A program made the translations under genes and the position numbers. From Planctomycetaceae bacterium (GTDB lineage Bacteria; Planctomycetota; Planctomycetia; Planctomycetales; Planctomycetaceae): a DNA stretch of 64,000 nt. The notes below the pieces were generated by a model. It was not told where the DNA came from, ran no database searches, and saw only the letters and a list, made by a program, of their open reading frames with translations. This document shows positions 1-8,798 of this stretch, in pieces (within the stretch, counting starts at the first letter, position 1; each line of letters starts with the position of its first letter). The stretch covers positions 625,140-689,139 of the forward strand of contig JACKHO010000004.1 of the NCBI GenBank assembly GCA_020638955.1, read 5' to 3'.

Positions 1-20
1 CCTACCCGGAGAATTATGCC

Positions 21-593
21 ATGACACGTCACATTGTTTTCGCCACGTTGTTGGCCGTTGGACTTTCTGCCACTGTTTCGTTTGCCGCCGACAAGGAGAG
101 TAAGGTGCCTGCACCCCTCGATTTCAAAATGACTTCCCTGGAAGGGAAGGAAGTGAATCTGGCCGATTACCAGGGGAAAGTGGTGCTGATGGTGAACGTC
201 GCCAGCAAGTGCGGAGCCACGCCCCAGTATGCGGCCCTGGAATCGCTCCACGAAGTTTTTGCTGACAAGGGACTCGTCGTCGTGGGGTTCCCCTGCAATC
301 AGTTTGGCAAGCAGGAACCGGGAAGTGCAGCCGAAATACGTGAGTTCTGCAGCAGCACTTACGACGTGAAGTTCCCCATGTTCTCCAAAATTGACGTGAA
401 TGGTGAGGAAGCCGCGCCACTCTACAAGTACCTGACGAGCGAAGAGTCAGGGCATCCTGGAAAAATTCGCTGGAACTTCGAGAAATTCCTCGTCGACCGC
501 AGCGGCAAGGTGGTAGCCCGGTTTGCCACGTCGGTCGCTCCCGACTCCGACGAAGTTGTCGCTGCCATTAAAGCGGCGCTGGCTGAGAAGTAA
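21..593 (+). CDS. Secreted glutathione peroxidase-family thiol peroxidase
   Basis: A 190-residue protein with an N-terminal signal peptide (hydrophobic residues about 5-20, cleavage likely near AFA/A-D) followed by one thioredoxin-fold glutathione peroxidase domain. The peroxidatic residue is Cys64 in the NVASKCG motif, where animal enzymes carry selenocysteine. Gln94 in FPCNQFGKQEPG and Trp151-Asn152 in the WNFEKFLVD motif complete the usual catalytic tetrad. Bacterial Cys-type members generally reduce lipid or hydrogen peroxides with thioredoxin-like donors. The signal peptide places this one outside the cytoplasm. A GGAG sits about 9 bases before the ATG. No operon partner is apparent, as the next gene starts about 300 bases downstream. 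Confidence 0.93.
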   Translation: MTRHIVFATLLAVGLSATVSFAADKESKVPAPLDFKMTSLEGKEVNLADYQGKVVLMVNVASKCGATPQYAALESLHEVFADKGLVVVGFPCNQFGKQEPGSAAEIREFCSSTYDVKFPMFSKIDVNGEEAAPLYKYLTSEESGHPGKIRWNFEKFLVDRSGKVVARFATSVAPDSDEVVAAIKAALAEK

Positions 594-626
594 ACGTGAA
601 AGACTTGCTCGCTTGAATCCAGGCAG

Positions 627-689
627 AACGGCAAATTGAGACGGGGTGTTCACGGCAAGTCTGCGCGTGAATTCCCCGTCTTCGCCGTT
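627..689. repeat. Nested inverted repeat downstream of the peroxidase gene
   Basis: The otherwise empty 594-889 gap holds a nested palindrome. AACGGC (627-632) pairs with GCCGTT (684-689), GACGGGG (640-646) with CCCCGTC (674-680), and a short inner CACG pairs with CGTG. It could end transcription of the peroxidase gene, but no T-run follows, so a dispersed palindromic element is equally likely. Nothing else was recognised in this gap. Confidence 0.5.
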
Positions 690-889
690 CAATTGATGAC
701 CTGGAGGTCAACAATTCTGGCGGTGCGAGGAATCTAGTAACAAATCTCAAATCGACGTTGACATTTGGGTGAGCGACTCTACCATCCACATCGTCTTATC
801 TGTTTTGTACCACCATTCTGGCTTGGTATGACATTTGCGATTTCTCGCAGGACATTCGTTCATTCAATTTGTTCAGGGGCACCACTCGG

Positions 890-1783
890 ATGCTTATCCG
901 ACGAGTTGGTTCGTCGATTCACATCGATGCACCGGCAAAAGTCAATTTGTTTCTCGAAATACTCGGTCGTCGAGCAGATGGGTTTCACGACATTGAGACG
1001 CTCATGGTCTCTGTCGATCTCTACGATTCGCTGCAGTTTGACGGTGTTGACTCACCTGAAATCACTCTAACCTGGGCGAGTATTGCGCAAGGCATTCCCC
1101 GAACACTTCCGGTTGATAACCGAAACCTCATTGTGCGTGCGGCGAGGTTACTGCAAGAACATGCAGGTGTTTCCCACGGGGCAGATATTCGTGTTCACAA
1201 GCGAATTCCCATTGAAGCCGGACTGGGAGGTGGTTCCAGTGATGCAGCAGCGACGCTGGTCGGTTTGAATGCACTCTGGGACTTGAAGCTTCCCGTGGCA
1301 ACGCTGCACGAGTTAGCGGCTCAATTGGGAAGCGACATCAATTTCTTTATCGAATCGCCGCGGGCGGCGGTGTGTTGCGGACGTGGTGAGCAGGTGACGG
1401 CAGTTCCTTTTCAGGGAACTTTGCCAATGGTCCTCGTGAAACCATCGAGTGGCTGTTCGACAAAAGACATTTTTCAAAACCTGACATTGACCAACGAAGT
1501 ACGTTCTATGGCGTCCGCATTGCGTGCGGTACACTGTGGCAACAGTGTGGCAGTTGGACAAGAGTTTTTTAACGCGTTGCAGGATGCAGCGTGTGTTGTG
1601 AATCCGGACGTTGCTCACCTGCTGAGTGCGATTCGGAATGCTGGTGTTGTTGCTGCGGGCATGACCGGCAGCGGGTCGACATGCGTGGGGATTTGTCGCA
1701 GTGTGCGGCATGCTCAACGACTGGTCAGGCAACTTCGGTCACAGCGTTTGGGGCAAGTATTTTCCGTGAGTGCACAGATTTGA
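890..1783 (+). CDS. ispE: 4-diphosphocytidyl-2-C-methyl-D-erythritol kinase (IspE)
   Basis: GHMP-family kinase of the MEP isoprenoid pathway. It phosphorylates the 2-hydroxyl of CDP-methylerythritol with ATP in the cytoplasm. Of 297 residues, Lys17 lies in APAKVNLFLEILG, the ATP-binding glycine loop is PIEAGLGGGSSDAAATL (about 107-123), and catalytic Asp149 is in LGSDINFF. A C-terminal GHMP motif follows in AAGMTGSGSTC. The chosen ATG is preceded by AGGGG at a suitable distance; an in-frame TTG 21 bases upstream would add seven residues. The next gene is spoVG on the same strand. An ispE-spoVG neighbourhood is also seen in Firmicutes, so this looks like an old gene pair. Confidence 0.95.
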   Translation: MLIRRVGSSIHIDAPAKVNLFLEILGRRADGFHDIETLMVSVDLYDSLQFDGVDSPEITLTWASIAQGIPRTLPVDNRNLIVRAARLLQEHAGVSHGADIRVHKRIPIEAGLGGGSSDAAATLVGLNALWDLKLPVATLHELAAQLGSDINFFIESPRAAVCCGRGEQVTAVPFQGTLPMVLVKPSSGCSTKDIFQNLTLTNEVRSMASALRAVHCGNSVAVGQEFFNALQDAACVVNPDVAHLLSAIRNAGVVAAGMTGSGSTCVGICRSVRHAQRLVRQLRSQRLGQVFSVSAQI

Positions 1784-1848
1784 TGGTGTGAACTACTCGC
1801 ACCAGTCGGCGCTCGCGCGGGCAAATTGAATGACACGGAGGAGTCGTG

Positions 1849-2430
1849 ATGAACATTACTGAAGTACGCATCAAGGTTTGTTCCAATTCCCAGGAACGGC
1901 TGTTGGGGTTTTGCTCGATTACCATCGACAATTCGTTTGTGGTGCGCGATCTGAAAATCATCAGCGGGGACAGCGGAGCATTTGTGGCGATGCCAAGCCG
2001 CAAACTGTGCGATCGGTGCGGTAAATGCGGCTACAAGAATCACCTGCGGGCAAATTTCTGCTGTCAGTGCGGTAGAAAGCTGGAAAACTCGCGGGCGGAG
2101 CAGCACGACAATGGTCGCGCCAAGTTGTTCGCAGATATCGCACACCCCATCAACAGCAACTGTCGGGAACTCATTCAGCAAATGGTGCTGGAGGCGTTTG
2201 ACCGCGAGTTGGTGCTTTCTCAGGAGCACGGGTACATTTGTTCGTATGATGACTACGGCGAAGAGAATTCTCGCGACGCCGAATCGAGCGACGATGAGGG
2301 CCCAGCGAAACGGATCGACGCACCAGAACAAACACCGGGGGCGCCTCACGCGGCAAAACCTCGCGCTGAACAGCGGCAAAAGTCGCAAGAAACGCGGAGT
2401 GACGAGTTTGGGGTCGGAATTTTCTCGTGA
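1849..2430 (+). CDS. spoVG: SpoVG-family RNA/DNA-binding regulator with inserted zinc ribbon
   Basis: The first 50 residues match the SpoVG core (NITEVRI, SITIDNSFVVRDLKII, GAFVAMPSRK) and residues 94-125 match its second half (FADIAHPINSNCRELIQQ). Between them, where ordinary SpoVG has only a short loop, lies a zinc ribbon: Cys57-x2-Cys60 and Cys71-x2-Cys74, within residues 54-90. After the core comes a 65-residue acidic then Pro/Ala/Arg-rich tail that looks disordered. SpoVG is a small site-specific nucleic-acid-binding global regulator in Firmicutes and spirochaetes. The start is ATG at 1849, with a strong GGAGGAG five bases upstream; a GTG at 1846 is too close to it. It follows ispE by 65 bases, so co-transcription is likely. 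Confidence 0.9.
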   Translation: MNITEVRIKVCSNSQERLLGFCSITIDNSFVVRDLKIISGDSGAFVAMPSRKLCDRCGKCGYKNHLRANFCCQCGRKLENSRAEQHDNGRAKLFADIAHPINSNCRELIQQMVLEAFDRELVLSQEHGYICSYDDYGEENSRDAESSDDEGPAKRIDAPEQTPGAPHAAKPRAEQRQKSQETRSDEFGVGIFS

Positions 2431-2493
2431 AAACGGGCTCAAAGTCGTACCATGCGTGAACGGATTTCCTCCCAGTAGCGCATTGGTGCATTG

Positions 2494-4869
2494 ATGCCCC
2501 ATTCTCGTTTGTGTCTCCTCCTCGCGTTTCTTGTTGCTTGGACAGTGTTTACGCCAAGCCGGCTAAGTGCTCAACCCGCACCGAATGAAGACGTCGAGCG
2601 GCGTACCAGGGTCTTGCAGTCGATTAAGCGTGCACAAGATTTTCTGATTTCGCAACAAAGCGTGGCAGGAAATTGGAACTCGTCGGCGCTCAATTATGAC
2701 ATCGGGGTACCCGGGCTGGTGACGCTCGCTCTGATGAATAGTGGTCTGCCACCCGATCATCCCGCAGTGGCCAAGTCGCTCGACTATTTGCGCAAGAAGC
2801 AAGATCCCGATAAGACCTACGAAGTTGCCATGCTGGCCATGGTGCTCGCTGCCGCCGGTCAACCTCAAGATAATGGCCGACTGCATCGCCTGGCGGCGTG
2901 GCTGGAGGAAGCACAAATCAAGGGGGGACCGGGCAAGGGGGCCTGGGGATACGAACACGACGCTTCCTGGTACGACCATAGTAATACTCAGTTTGCGGTT
3001 CTGGGACTGCGTGAGGCGGCAGCGGCCGGAGTGCCTGTCGATCGAAAAGTGTGGGAGCGCACTCAGGAACACTTCCTGGCAACACAGGTCGGCCAAGTCG
3101 ACAGTCCCTCAGGTGTGGCCTGGGGATATCAGGAAGGTGGCGGCACGGGCAGTATGACGGTGGCTGGGATTGCCACGCTGACTATTACCTCTTCGATGCT
3201 GGCCGATGACAGTCAGGACACAACGCCGGACGGTCAAATTATGTGCTGCGGCAACGCGGAAGATCCGGCCGAGAAGTCCATTCAAGCTGGGATTCGCTGG
3301 TTGTCTCAAAACTTCCGTGTCACAGGAAATCCCGGCGGCGGCGGATGGCTGCTGTATTACCTGTACGGTCTTGAGCGGGCCGGGCGGTTCTCGGGGCGCC
3401 GCTTCTTTGGCGAACACGACTGGTATCGAGCTGGCGCGGACTATCTTGTGCGTCAGCAGAATCCTCGCGGCAGTTGGATGAGCGAGTCGGAGCAGGATGC
3501 CATTATTGGTACTTCACTGGGGTTGCTGTTTCTGTCGAAAGGGCTTTCTCCCGTGCTCATCAACAAGCTCCGCTACGGAGCACGCGACGCCAGTGGAAAC
3601 GAGTTGAAGGAAGGTTGGAACGAACATCCCCGCGATATCAATCAGCTCGTGGAGTTCATTTCCGGGCAACCGCGCTGGCCGAAGCTGATGACCTGGCAGG
3701 TGCTCGATTTGTCCAAGGCGGCGTCGGGTGAAGGCGTCGAGGCTTTGCTGCAGTCACCGGTTCAATACCTCAGTGGCACAGAAAGCCTGGACGTCATCGA
3801 GGGGCGCGAATTGGAATTGTTGCGGGAATATATCGCGCAGGGAGGATTCATTTTCGCCGTGCAGAATTGTGACAATGCAGCCTTCGATGAAAGTTTCCGC
3901 CGACTGGTCCAGCGGTTGTTCGACGGACAATACGAATTGACCAAACTTCCACCGACACATGACATTTACCGAAGTGAATTTGTGTTCAATGCGGCCCCGC
4001 CCGAATTATGGGGCGTCGATTTTGGTTGCCGCACTGCCATTGTGTACGCCCCGTTTGATCATGCCTGCCGCTGGCAGAAATGGATGAAACATGATCCCCC
4101 CAATCGGCACGTGCAGGTGAAAACGCAAATCGTGAAGTCCATGCAATTGGCAACAAATATCATCGCCTACGCAACCGGTCGGGAGCTGCACGACAAACTC
4201 AAACGCCCCGAATTGTTGACCGACCCCGATCAGCAGCGCATTAATCGTGGTAGACTCTCCGTGGCCCGACTGCGTCACACCGGCGGCTGGGACACAGCCC
4301 CCAATGCACTCAGACGCCTCCAGATCGAGCTCGAACACGTCGGTGTTGAACCGGCAATCGAAACGCCCAACTTGCCCGCGACCGATCCTGCTCTGTTTGA
4401 TTATCCCCTGCTGTACATGCACGGTCGCAAGAATTTCTCGTTCTCTGAAGACGAACGTCGCAAGCTCAGGCAGTATCTGGAGAATGGCGGGTTCCTGTTT
4501 GCCGATGCGTGCTGCGGCGCAGAACAGTTTGATGTCAGTTTCCGAGAACTCGTTGAACAAACGCTTGAGCAACCGCTGACGCGCATTCCCTCAGACGACC
4601 CGATTTATCAGTTGCCCATTGGCTATGACATCCGTCAGGTTCGCCGCCGCATTCCCGGCAGCGCTCAAGGGGCGTTGCGTCTGGAAGAGTCAGACGGTGA
4701 GCCCGTGCTGGAAGGCGTGAAAGTCGACGGGCGTTATGTCGTCGTCTACAGCAGGTACGATTTGAGCTGCACACTCGAACGGCAAGCCACGACCTCCTGT
4801 GCCGGGTATTTAGGAGCCGACGCCGGAAAAATTGCGGTCAACATTGTGCTGTACGGACTGTTTCAATAG
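2494..4869 (+). CDS. Secreted DUF4159 protein with prenyltransferase/squalene-oxidase-type toroid
   Basis: A 791-residue exported protein. A signal peptide (about residues 1-27) is followed by an alpha/alpha-toroid region of about 350 residues made of repeats like those in terpene cyclases and prenyltransferases (AQDFLISQQSVAGNW, GVPGLVTLALMNSG, YLVRQQNPRGSW). Two DUF4159 domains come next (about 415-560 and 590-785), both with a GGFxFA-type strand (GGFIFAVQNCDN; GGFLFADACCG). DUF4159 resembles ThuA/glutamine-amidotransferase-like folds and has no firmly assigned reaction. The toroid may bind a peptide or a hydrophobic ligand. ATG at 2494 follows an in-frame TTG at 2491. Function unknown; the domain architecture is clear. 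Confidence 0.82.
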   Translation: MPHSRLCLLLAFLVAWTVFTPSRLSAQPAPNEDVERRTRVLQSIKRAQDFLISQQSVAGNWNSSALNYDIGVPGLVTLALMNSGLPPDHPAVAKSLDYLRKKQDPDKTYEVAMLAMVLAAAGQPQDNGRLHRLAAWLEEAQIKGGPGKGAWGYEHDASWYDHSNTQFAVLGLREAAAAGVPVDRKVWERTQEHFLATQVGQVDSPSGVAWGYQEGGGTGSMTVAGIATLTITSSMLADDSQDTTPDGQIMCCGNAEDPAEKSIQAGIRWLSQNFRVTGNPGGGGWLLYYLYGLERAGRFSGRRFFGEHDWYRAGADYLVRQQNPRGSWMSESEQDAIIGTSLGLLFLSKGLSPVLINKLRYGARDASGNELKEGWNEHPRDINQLVEFISGQPRWPKLMTWQVLDLSKAASGEGVEALLQSPVQYLSGTESLDVIEGRELELLREYIAQGGFIFAVQNCDNAAFDESFRRLVQRLFDGQYELTKLPPTHDIYRSEFVFNAAPPELWGVDFGCRTAIVYAPFDHACRWQKWMKHDPPNRHVQVKTQIVKSMQLATNIIAYATGRELHDKLKRPELLTDPDQQRINRGRLSVARLRHTGGWDTAPNALRRLQIELEHVGVEPAIETPNLPATDPALFDYPLLYMHGRKNFSFSEDERRKLRQYLENGGFLFADACCGAEQFDVSFRELVEQTLEQPLTRIPSDDPIYQLPIGYDIRQVRRRIPGSAQGALRLEESDGEPVLEGVKVDGRYVVVYSRYDLSCTLERQATTSCAGYLGADAGKIAVNIVLYGLFQ

Positions 4870-4910
4870 CGTGACTTCGCATCACGCAGAAACAGCAAAG
4901 GCAGCACTCA

Positions 4911-5696
4911 ATGGACACGCAGTTCGAAGGTCAGGTGGCCCTCATCACCGGGGGGACGAGCGGAATTGGTCGTGCTACGGCAGAGGCATTACGTGCCCGC
5001 GGCGCCGAGGTTCACGTCTGTGATTTTAAAGCCCGCGCCGAGGCAGAACTGGCTCTGCAGGCGCAGGGGATTTCCATTTCTCAATGTGATGTCCGCGACG
5101 TGACTGCCCTCAAACTGTGGATCGACTCGGTAGCGCAGTCGAGTGGGCGCATTGACATTCTCGTCAACAACGCAGGCATTGGACTCGTGAAACAGTGTCC
5201 GGACGTCACCGAGAGTGAATGGGATGCCGTTATCGACACGAACTTAAAGGCCGCGTTCTTCGCATGTGGCGCTGCGATTCCTCACATGCGACAAAGCGGT
5301 GGTGGATCAATTATCAACATCGCCAGCAATGCCGGACTGCTGCCCCGGGCGCATGATCCCGTTTATTCCATCAGCAAGCTGGCTCTCGTGGGACTCACGA
5401 AAAGCCTGGCCCTCAGTCAATCCCCCGACCGCATTCGCGTCAACGCCATTTGCCCCGGTCCGGTGAAGGGGACGGAAATCATCGAAGCGGAACTGGCACT
5501 GCATCCCGACTACGCCGCCGCCGTAAAACGTTTCATCGCAGCCAGCCCCATGGCTCAGGCCTACGGCCGCATGATTACCATCGAAGAAGTCGCCCAAACC
5601 GTCTGCTACCTCGCCAGTCCAGCGGCACAGTTTGTAACGGGGACGAGTATTGCCATCGATGGCGGGAAGTCACTTGGGGTGCCGCCGGTTGCGTAG
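4911..5696 (+). CDS. Short-chain dehydrogenase/reductase (SDR)
   Basis: A 261-residue classical SDR. The cofactor loop TGGTSGIG is at 13-20, NNAG at 86-89, a catalytic Ser near 139 in INIASNAG, and the Tyr152-x3-Lys156 pair in YSISK. Asp38 at the end of the second strand (VHVCDFK) suggests NAD(H) rather than NADP(H). The substrate cannot be told from sequence; FabG-like and sugar or alcohol dehydrogenases share this layout. It begins 41 bases after the DUF4159 gene on the same strand, so co-transcription is possible. Confidence 0.9.
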   Translation: MDTQFEGQVALITGGTSGIGRATAEALRARGAEVHVCDFKARAEAELALQAQGISISQCDVRDVTALKLWIDSVAQSSGRIDILVNNAGIGLVKQCPDVTESEWDAVIDTNLKAAFFACGAAIPHMRQSGGGSIINIASNAGLLPRAHDPVYSISKLALVGLTKSLALSQSPDRIRVNAICPGPVKGTEIIEAELALHPDYAAAVKRFIAASPMAQAYGRMITIEEVAQTVCYLASPAAQFVTGTSIAIDGGKSLGVPPVA

Positions 5697-5736
5697 GGGA
5701 TGTTGATCTGTGTTGGGCAGGCGCCCGCAGCCGTTG

Positions 5737-6921
5737 TCATTTCTGGAGATCCCATACCAAGATGGATTCTGCCAGCGTCGGCGAGTTCTCATTCTCCCGA
5801 TAGAGAGCATCGTCGATGCCGGATGCCAGCAGGCGGCCATCGGGGGAAAAGGCGAGGAGTCGCACCTTTCCTCGATGGCCGGTGAATTTCCTTACCTGCT
5901 GACCGGTGGCTGTGCTCCAAACCGCAACGGCGTTTTCGTCACTGCCTTCCGTGTCTTCGGCACCGCTGCTGGCAAACAGACTCCCGTCGGGCGAAAACGC
6001 GAGCGGCCCGCTCCAATCGACGGAACTCTCGAACTCGCGGAGTTTCTTACCGCCAGCCACATCCCAGATTTCCATCCTGCTGTGATGAAGATCGACCGTC
6101 GAACGTGCCCCGCCGGCATTCTGACCATCGGCACAGGCCAGGGTTTTTCCCCCTTCGAGAAAGTGCAGATTGTAACCTGCCGCTGCATCCAACGACGTTT
6201 CTTTGCCGCTGGCGACGTCCCACAGGCTTACAACCTGGCCCGCGCGGGCCGTGAGCATTGGGCCAGACGCTAAGTAAATCCACGACGTGGCGAATGTCTT
6301 GCCATCGGGAGTAAAGGCCACCGACGTGAGTCGTGCCCCGGCGTCAGCCTTCGCTGGTACATTCTGAAACTCGTGCGTGAAGTCGCGAATTTTTTTCGAT
6401 CGTTCCACATCCCAGAGCACAAACCTCGCGGTCGCGGTGCGTTTGCGCCAGGAGCCTTGCGTGCTGTAAGTGAGAATGCGTTTGCCATTGGGCGAAATCC
6501 AGCTCGGCTTTCCGCGAGCCAGTTCCGTGACGACGCGTTCTTCCCCCGTATTCAAATCCGTCAGGGCCAAACCGTTCGCAGAGGTGCGAAGCAAGGCGTT
6601 GTTGTCGATGACGCGGAAAATGGAAAACTGCTGCGGAAAATCTCCAAAGTCGTCGCCAATGAAGCGATTGATTTCCTTCGCCGTGGCCACATCCCAGTGA
6701 CGCAATGTGAAATGCGACCCGTAATCGATCCCCTGCCAAATGATGGTCTTGCCGTCAGGGGAAAACGCCATTGCCGACGCCGAAGAACCGGCAAGGAAGT
6801 CTGTTGTTCCCAGCCGTACATGCGCGCCCATTGGCAGTTTGGTTTGAGCCTGCGTCCACTCGGCACTGGTGACCACAAGTGCCACAAAGGAAATCGCGGC
6901 CATTATTCTGTTTTGCAACAT
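5737..6921 (-). CDS. Secreted WD40-repeat protein
   Basis: A 394-residue protein with a signal peptide (MLQNRIMAAISFVALVV, cleavage near AQA) and a beta-propeller of WD40-type repeats. Recurrent blade motifs include MAFSPDGKTIIWQG, SVAFTPDGKTFATSW, LAFSPDGSLFASSG and LAFSPDGRLLASG, several followed by WDV or VWD ends. Such exported propellers usually act as protein-interaction platforms; no enzymatic motif is visible. The start at 6921 is chosen because GAGGAA lies directly upstream, whereas the longer frame from GTG 6960 would put 13 polar residues before the signal peptide. It converges with the SDR gene and lies 42 bases downstream of the transglutaminase-like gene. Confidence 0.85.
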   Translation of the reverse strand: MLQNRIMAAISFVALVVTSAEWTQAQTKLPMGAHVRLGTTDFLAGSSASAMAFSPDGKTIIWQGIDYGSHFTLRHWDVATAKEINRFIGDDFGDFPQQFSIFRVIDNNALLRTSANGLALTDLNTGEERVVTELARGKPSWISPNGKRILTYSTQGSWRKRTATARFVLWDVERSKKIRDFTHEFQNVPAKADAGARLTSVAFTPDGKTFATSWIYLASGPMLTARAGQVVSLWDVASGKETSLDAAAGYNLHFLEGGKTLACADGQNAGGARSTVDLHHSRMEIWDVAGGKKLREFESSVDWSGPLAFSPDGSLFASSGAEDTEGSDENAVAVWSTATGQQVRKFTGHRGKVRLLAFSPDGRLLASGIDDALYRENENSPTLAESILVWDLQK

Positions 6922-6963
6922 GGAATTCCTCGGCGAAGCGGGATCGGCAGACGGGAGCACGCG

Positions 6964-7548
6964 CTAAAGGGGCTTCCAGTCTGGTAAGGCCTTACACAAC
7001 TCATCCATCGTACGACACCGAGTCAACTCATCGACGACAACCGGCAGCGGATCGGCAAAAACTTGATCGATCAGTCCCTCGCCTGGCAGTGACGTTTCAA
7101 ATGCAAGGTGCTCCCTGGGTGGATCAAAGAACGTACTGATGCCTTCGCGATTGCCTCGCGGGTCAATCCGATACCAGTCGAATTCAGGAAGCCATACCGC
7201 ATTCAATCCATGTAGGCAAAAGGAACTGCCAGACTCATCTGTGGCCAGGCGTTGATACACAAAGCCGCATGGAATTGCGTTTGCGCGAAGCAGTGCAGCC
7301 AGCAAATGGCTCTTCGAATAGCATAAGCCAGTGCCATGTCGAAGCACCTCCGACGCCGAGAGCGTCACCCGAGTGTCACTATGATCCAGGCTGTGCCGCA
7401 CCTTATCGCGAACCCATTCGAAACAACGGCACGCCACCATTCGTGGCTCCGCGTCACGACCAAGTTCCGCCGCAAGGGCGCGAACGTCGGGGTCTTCGTA
7501 ATCGATGACGTCGGTGGGTCGTAAGAAGCTCTCCACGCAGCACTCCAA
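6964..7548 (-). CDS. Transglutaminase-like cysteine protease-fold protein
   Basis: A 194-residue cytoplasmic-looking protein with the transglutaminase-core triad. Cys76 is in GTGLCYSKSHLLAALLR, His113 in CLHGLNAVWL and Asp129 in WYRIDPRGN. The conserved Gly-x-Cys-x2-Lys/Arg pattern is typical of the bacterial transglutaminase-like superfamily, many of which are peptidases or amidases rather than true cross-linkers. No signal peptide is seen. It is directly upstream of the WD40 gene on the minus strand, so the two may be co-transcribed. The substrate is unknown. Confidence 0.85.
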   Translation of the reverse strand: MECCVESFLRPTDVIDYEDPDVRALAAELGRDAEPRMVACRCFEWVRDKVRHSLDHSDTRVTLSASEVLRHGTGLCYSKSHLLAALLRANAIPCGFVYQRLATDESGSSFCLHGLNAVWLPEFDWYRIDPRGNREGISTFFDPPREHLAFETSLPGEGLIDQVFADPLPVVVDELTRCRTMDELCKALPDWKPL

Positions 7549-7591
7549 TGGCCGATATGATCGTTAGACAGGGAAATGTTTTGCCCGGCCG

Positions 7592-7813
7592 TCAATTCTG
7601 TTTCAGCTTCCGCAGCAGGAAGGTGATTGCCGGTTCGTGGCTGCCGGAGCCCGTTTTGTCCATGCTGTAGGTCGTGGTGTGGGAGGAGACGAGTTCCCAG
7701 TCCTGCGAGACCAAGCTGTTGAGTTCGGCCTCGACAGCCGACCAGTCGATGGACTGACCATCCTTCGACATCTGGGGTACGCCGGAGAAGATTTTGTACT
7801 CGAATGCGCTCAT
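7592..7813 (-). CDS. Small DUF4177-like protein
   Basis: A 73-residue protein matching the DUF4177 pattern: an initial FEYKIF strand, a central region ending in SLVSQDWELVSS (the Gly/Asp-Trp-Glu-Leu-Val signature) and a final ITFLLRKLK strand. The family is small, widespread and of unknown function; members are often encoded near membrane or phage-related genes. No catalytic residues are evident. It sits 43 bases upstream of the transglutaminase-like gene in the same direction. Confidence 0.72.
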   Translation of the reverse strand: MSAFEYKIFSGVPQMSKDGQSIDWSAVEAELNSLVSQDWELVSSHTTTYSMDKTGSGSHEPAITFLLRKLKQN

Positions 7814-7962
7814 CGTGTTACCCTCGTATTGTTACTTCGGAAGAGTAATTCTCTCTGGCAAATTGGTCGTTTACGCGAAAACTTTCGTAGAAGCTTCCGC
7901 GGGGCGCGTCGCGATTCACCGATTCCAATCCACGAATTCAGCGAGGTGCGTTTCAACGTACG

Positions 7963-8688
7963 CTACCACCTACGCCTCGTCTTGGGCCATGTTAAGCCAC
8001 CGTTGAATTCGATTTTCTTCAAGAGCGGCAACGCCTCCAGAACGCGGTCCAGTTCCTCTTTGTCTCTCGCGAACTGGCCAGCCAGGTACAGGTATTCGAG
8101 CTTCTTGAGTTTCTGCAAGTGCCGTAGAGGTGATGTCTTCTCCATGGAACGGACGAGTAACACTGCAAAACGCAAATCTTTGAGCTTCGACAGTGGAGCA
8201 AAGGACGTCACCTTACCGATCCCGCCAACGGAGCCATCGATGTACAGTTCCTGCAGGCCGGTCAGTGAGGAAATCGGATTCAATTCAGTCACGGCATTCG
8301 CCTCGCTCACACACAGGGATTGAAGCGATTTCAGACCGCGAAGAAATGCCAACTGATCCTGATGACGATTGCACATCAGTACCAGTGTGCGAATCCCATT
8401 CAGGATTTTGAGCGAAGGGACCTGAGCCATCTTGGGCAATGTGAATTGAATATGTTGAAGATTTGGCAATTGCGATAAGGGCTTCAACCACTCCTTCCGC
8501 AATTCGCAATGCACGCGTTTTACCGCCTTGAACTCGTTGATTCGATCCACATTCAGGCAGTTGCTGTTGAGCTGCAAAGACGTTGCATTCTTCCTGGCCT
8601 CAAAAACGTCGTTGCATTCCACGATCGATACTGCCTGCATGTAAGGTGCAAGCGTTCTCGAGAAACGTCGTTCGTAATCATTAGACAT
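7963..8688 (-). CDS. Leucine-rich-repeat-like protein
   Basis: A 241-residue protein with irregular leucine-rich repeats of about 23-25 residues through its middle and C-terminal part: LSQLPNLQHIQFTLPKM, LKILNGIRTLVLM, LRGLKSLQSLCVSEANAVTEL, ISSLTGLQELYIDGSV, LSKLKDLRFAVLLV, LQKLKKLEYLYLAG. The last repeats end with LPLLKKIEFNGGL. No signal peptide or enzyme domain. Planctomycetes carry many such proteins, probably for protein-protein recognition. It starts 36 bases from a palindromic repeat cluster and belongs to a minus-strand run of unrelated small genes. Confidence 0.72.
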   Translation of the reverse strand: MSNDYERRFSRTLAPYMQAVSIVECNDVFEARKNATSLQLNSNCLNVDRINEFKAVKRVHCELRKEWLKPLSQLPNLQHIQFTLPKMAQVPSLKILNGIRTLVLMCNRHQDQLAFLRGLKSLQSLCVSEANAVTELNPISSLTGLQELYIDGSVGGIGKVTSFAPLSKLKDLRFAVLLVRSMEKTSPLRHLQKLKKLEYLYLAGQFARDKEELDRVLEALPLLKKIEFNGGLTWPKTRRRW

Positions 8689-8721
8689 GCAGAACTCTCA
8701 CCCAAAAGACCAGTAACCGTA

Positions 8722-8792
8722 GTAACCGTAGGTCAGGCTGTGCCTGACATCGAATGGTGTTCGACACATGCGTCAGGCTCAGCCTGACCTAC
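8722..8792. repeat. Double-hairpin dispersed repeat, copy a (GTCAGGC type)
   Basis: It starts GTAACCGTAGG and ends CCTAC. It contains two small hairpins, GTCAGGC-tgt-GCCTGAC and GTCAGGC-tca-GCCTGAC, about 22 bases apart. Its outer ends (GTAGGTCAGGCT and AGCCTGACCTAC) also pair with each other, so one large cruciform is possible. The left boundary and layout are shared with elements at 9259-9331 and 21580-21652, although the arm sequences differ. Confidence 0.8.
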
Positions 8793-8798
8793 AACAAC

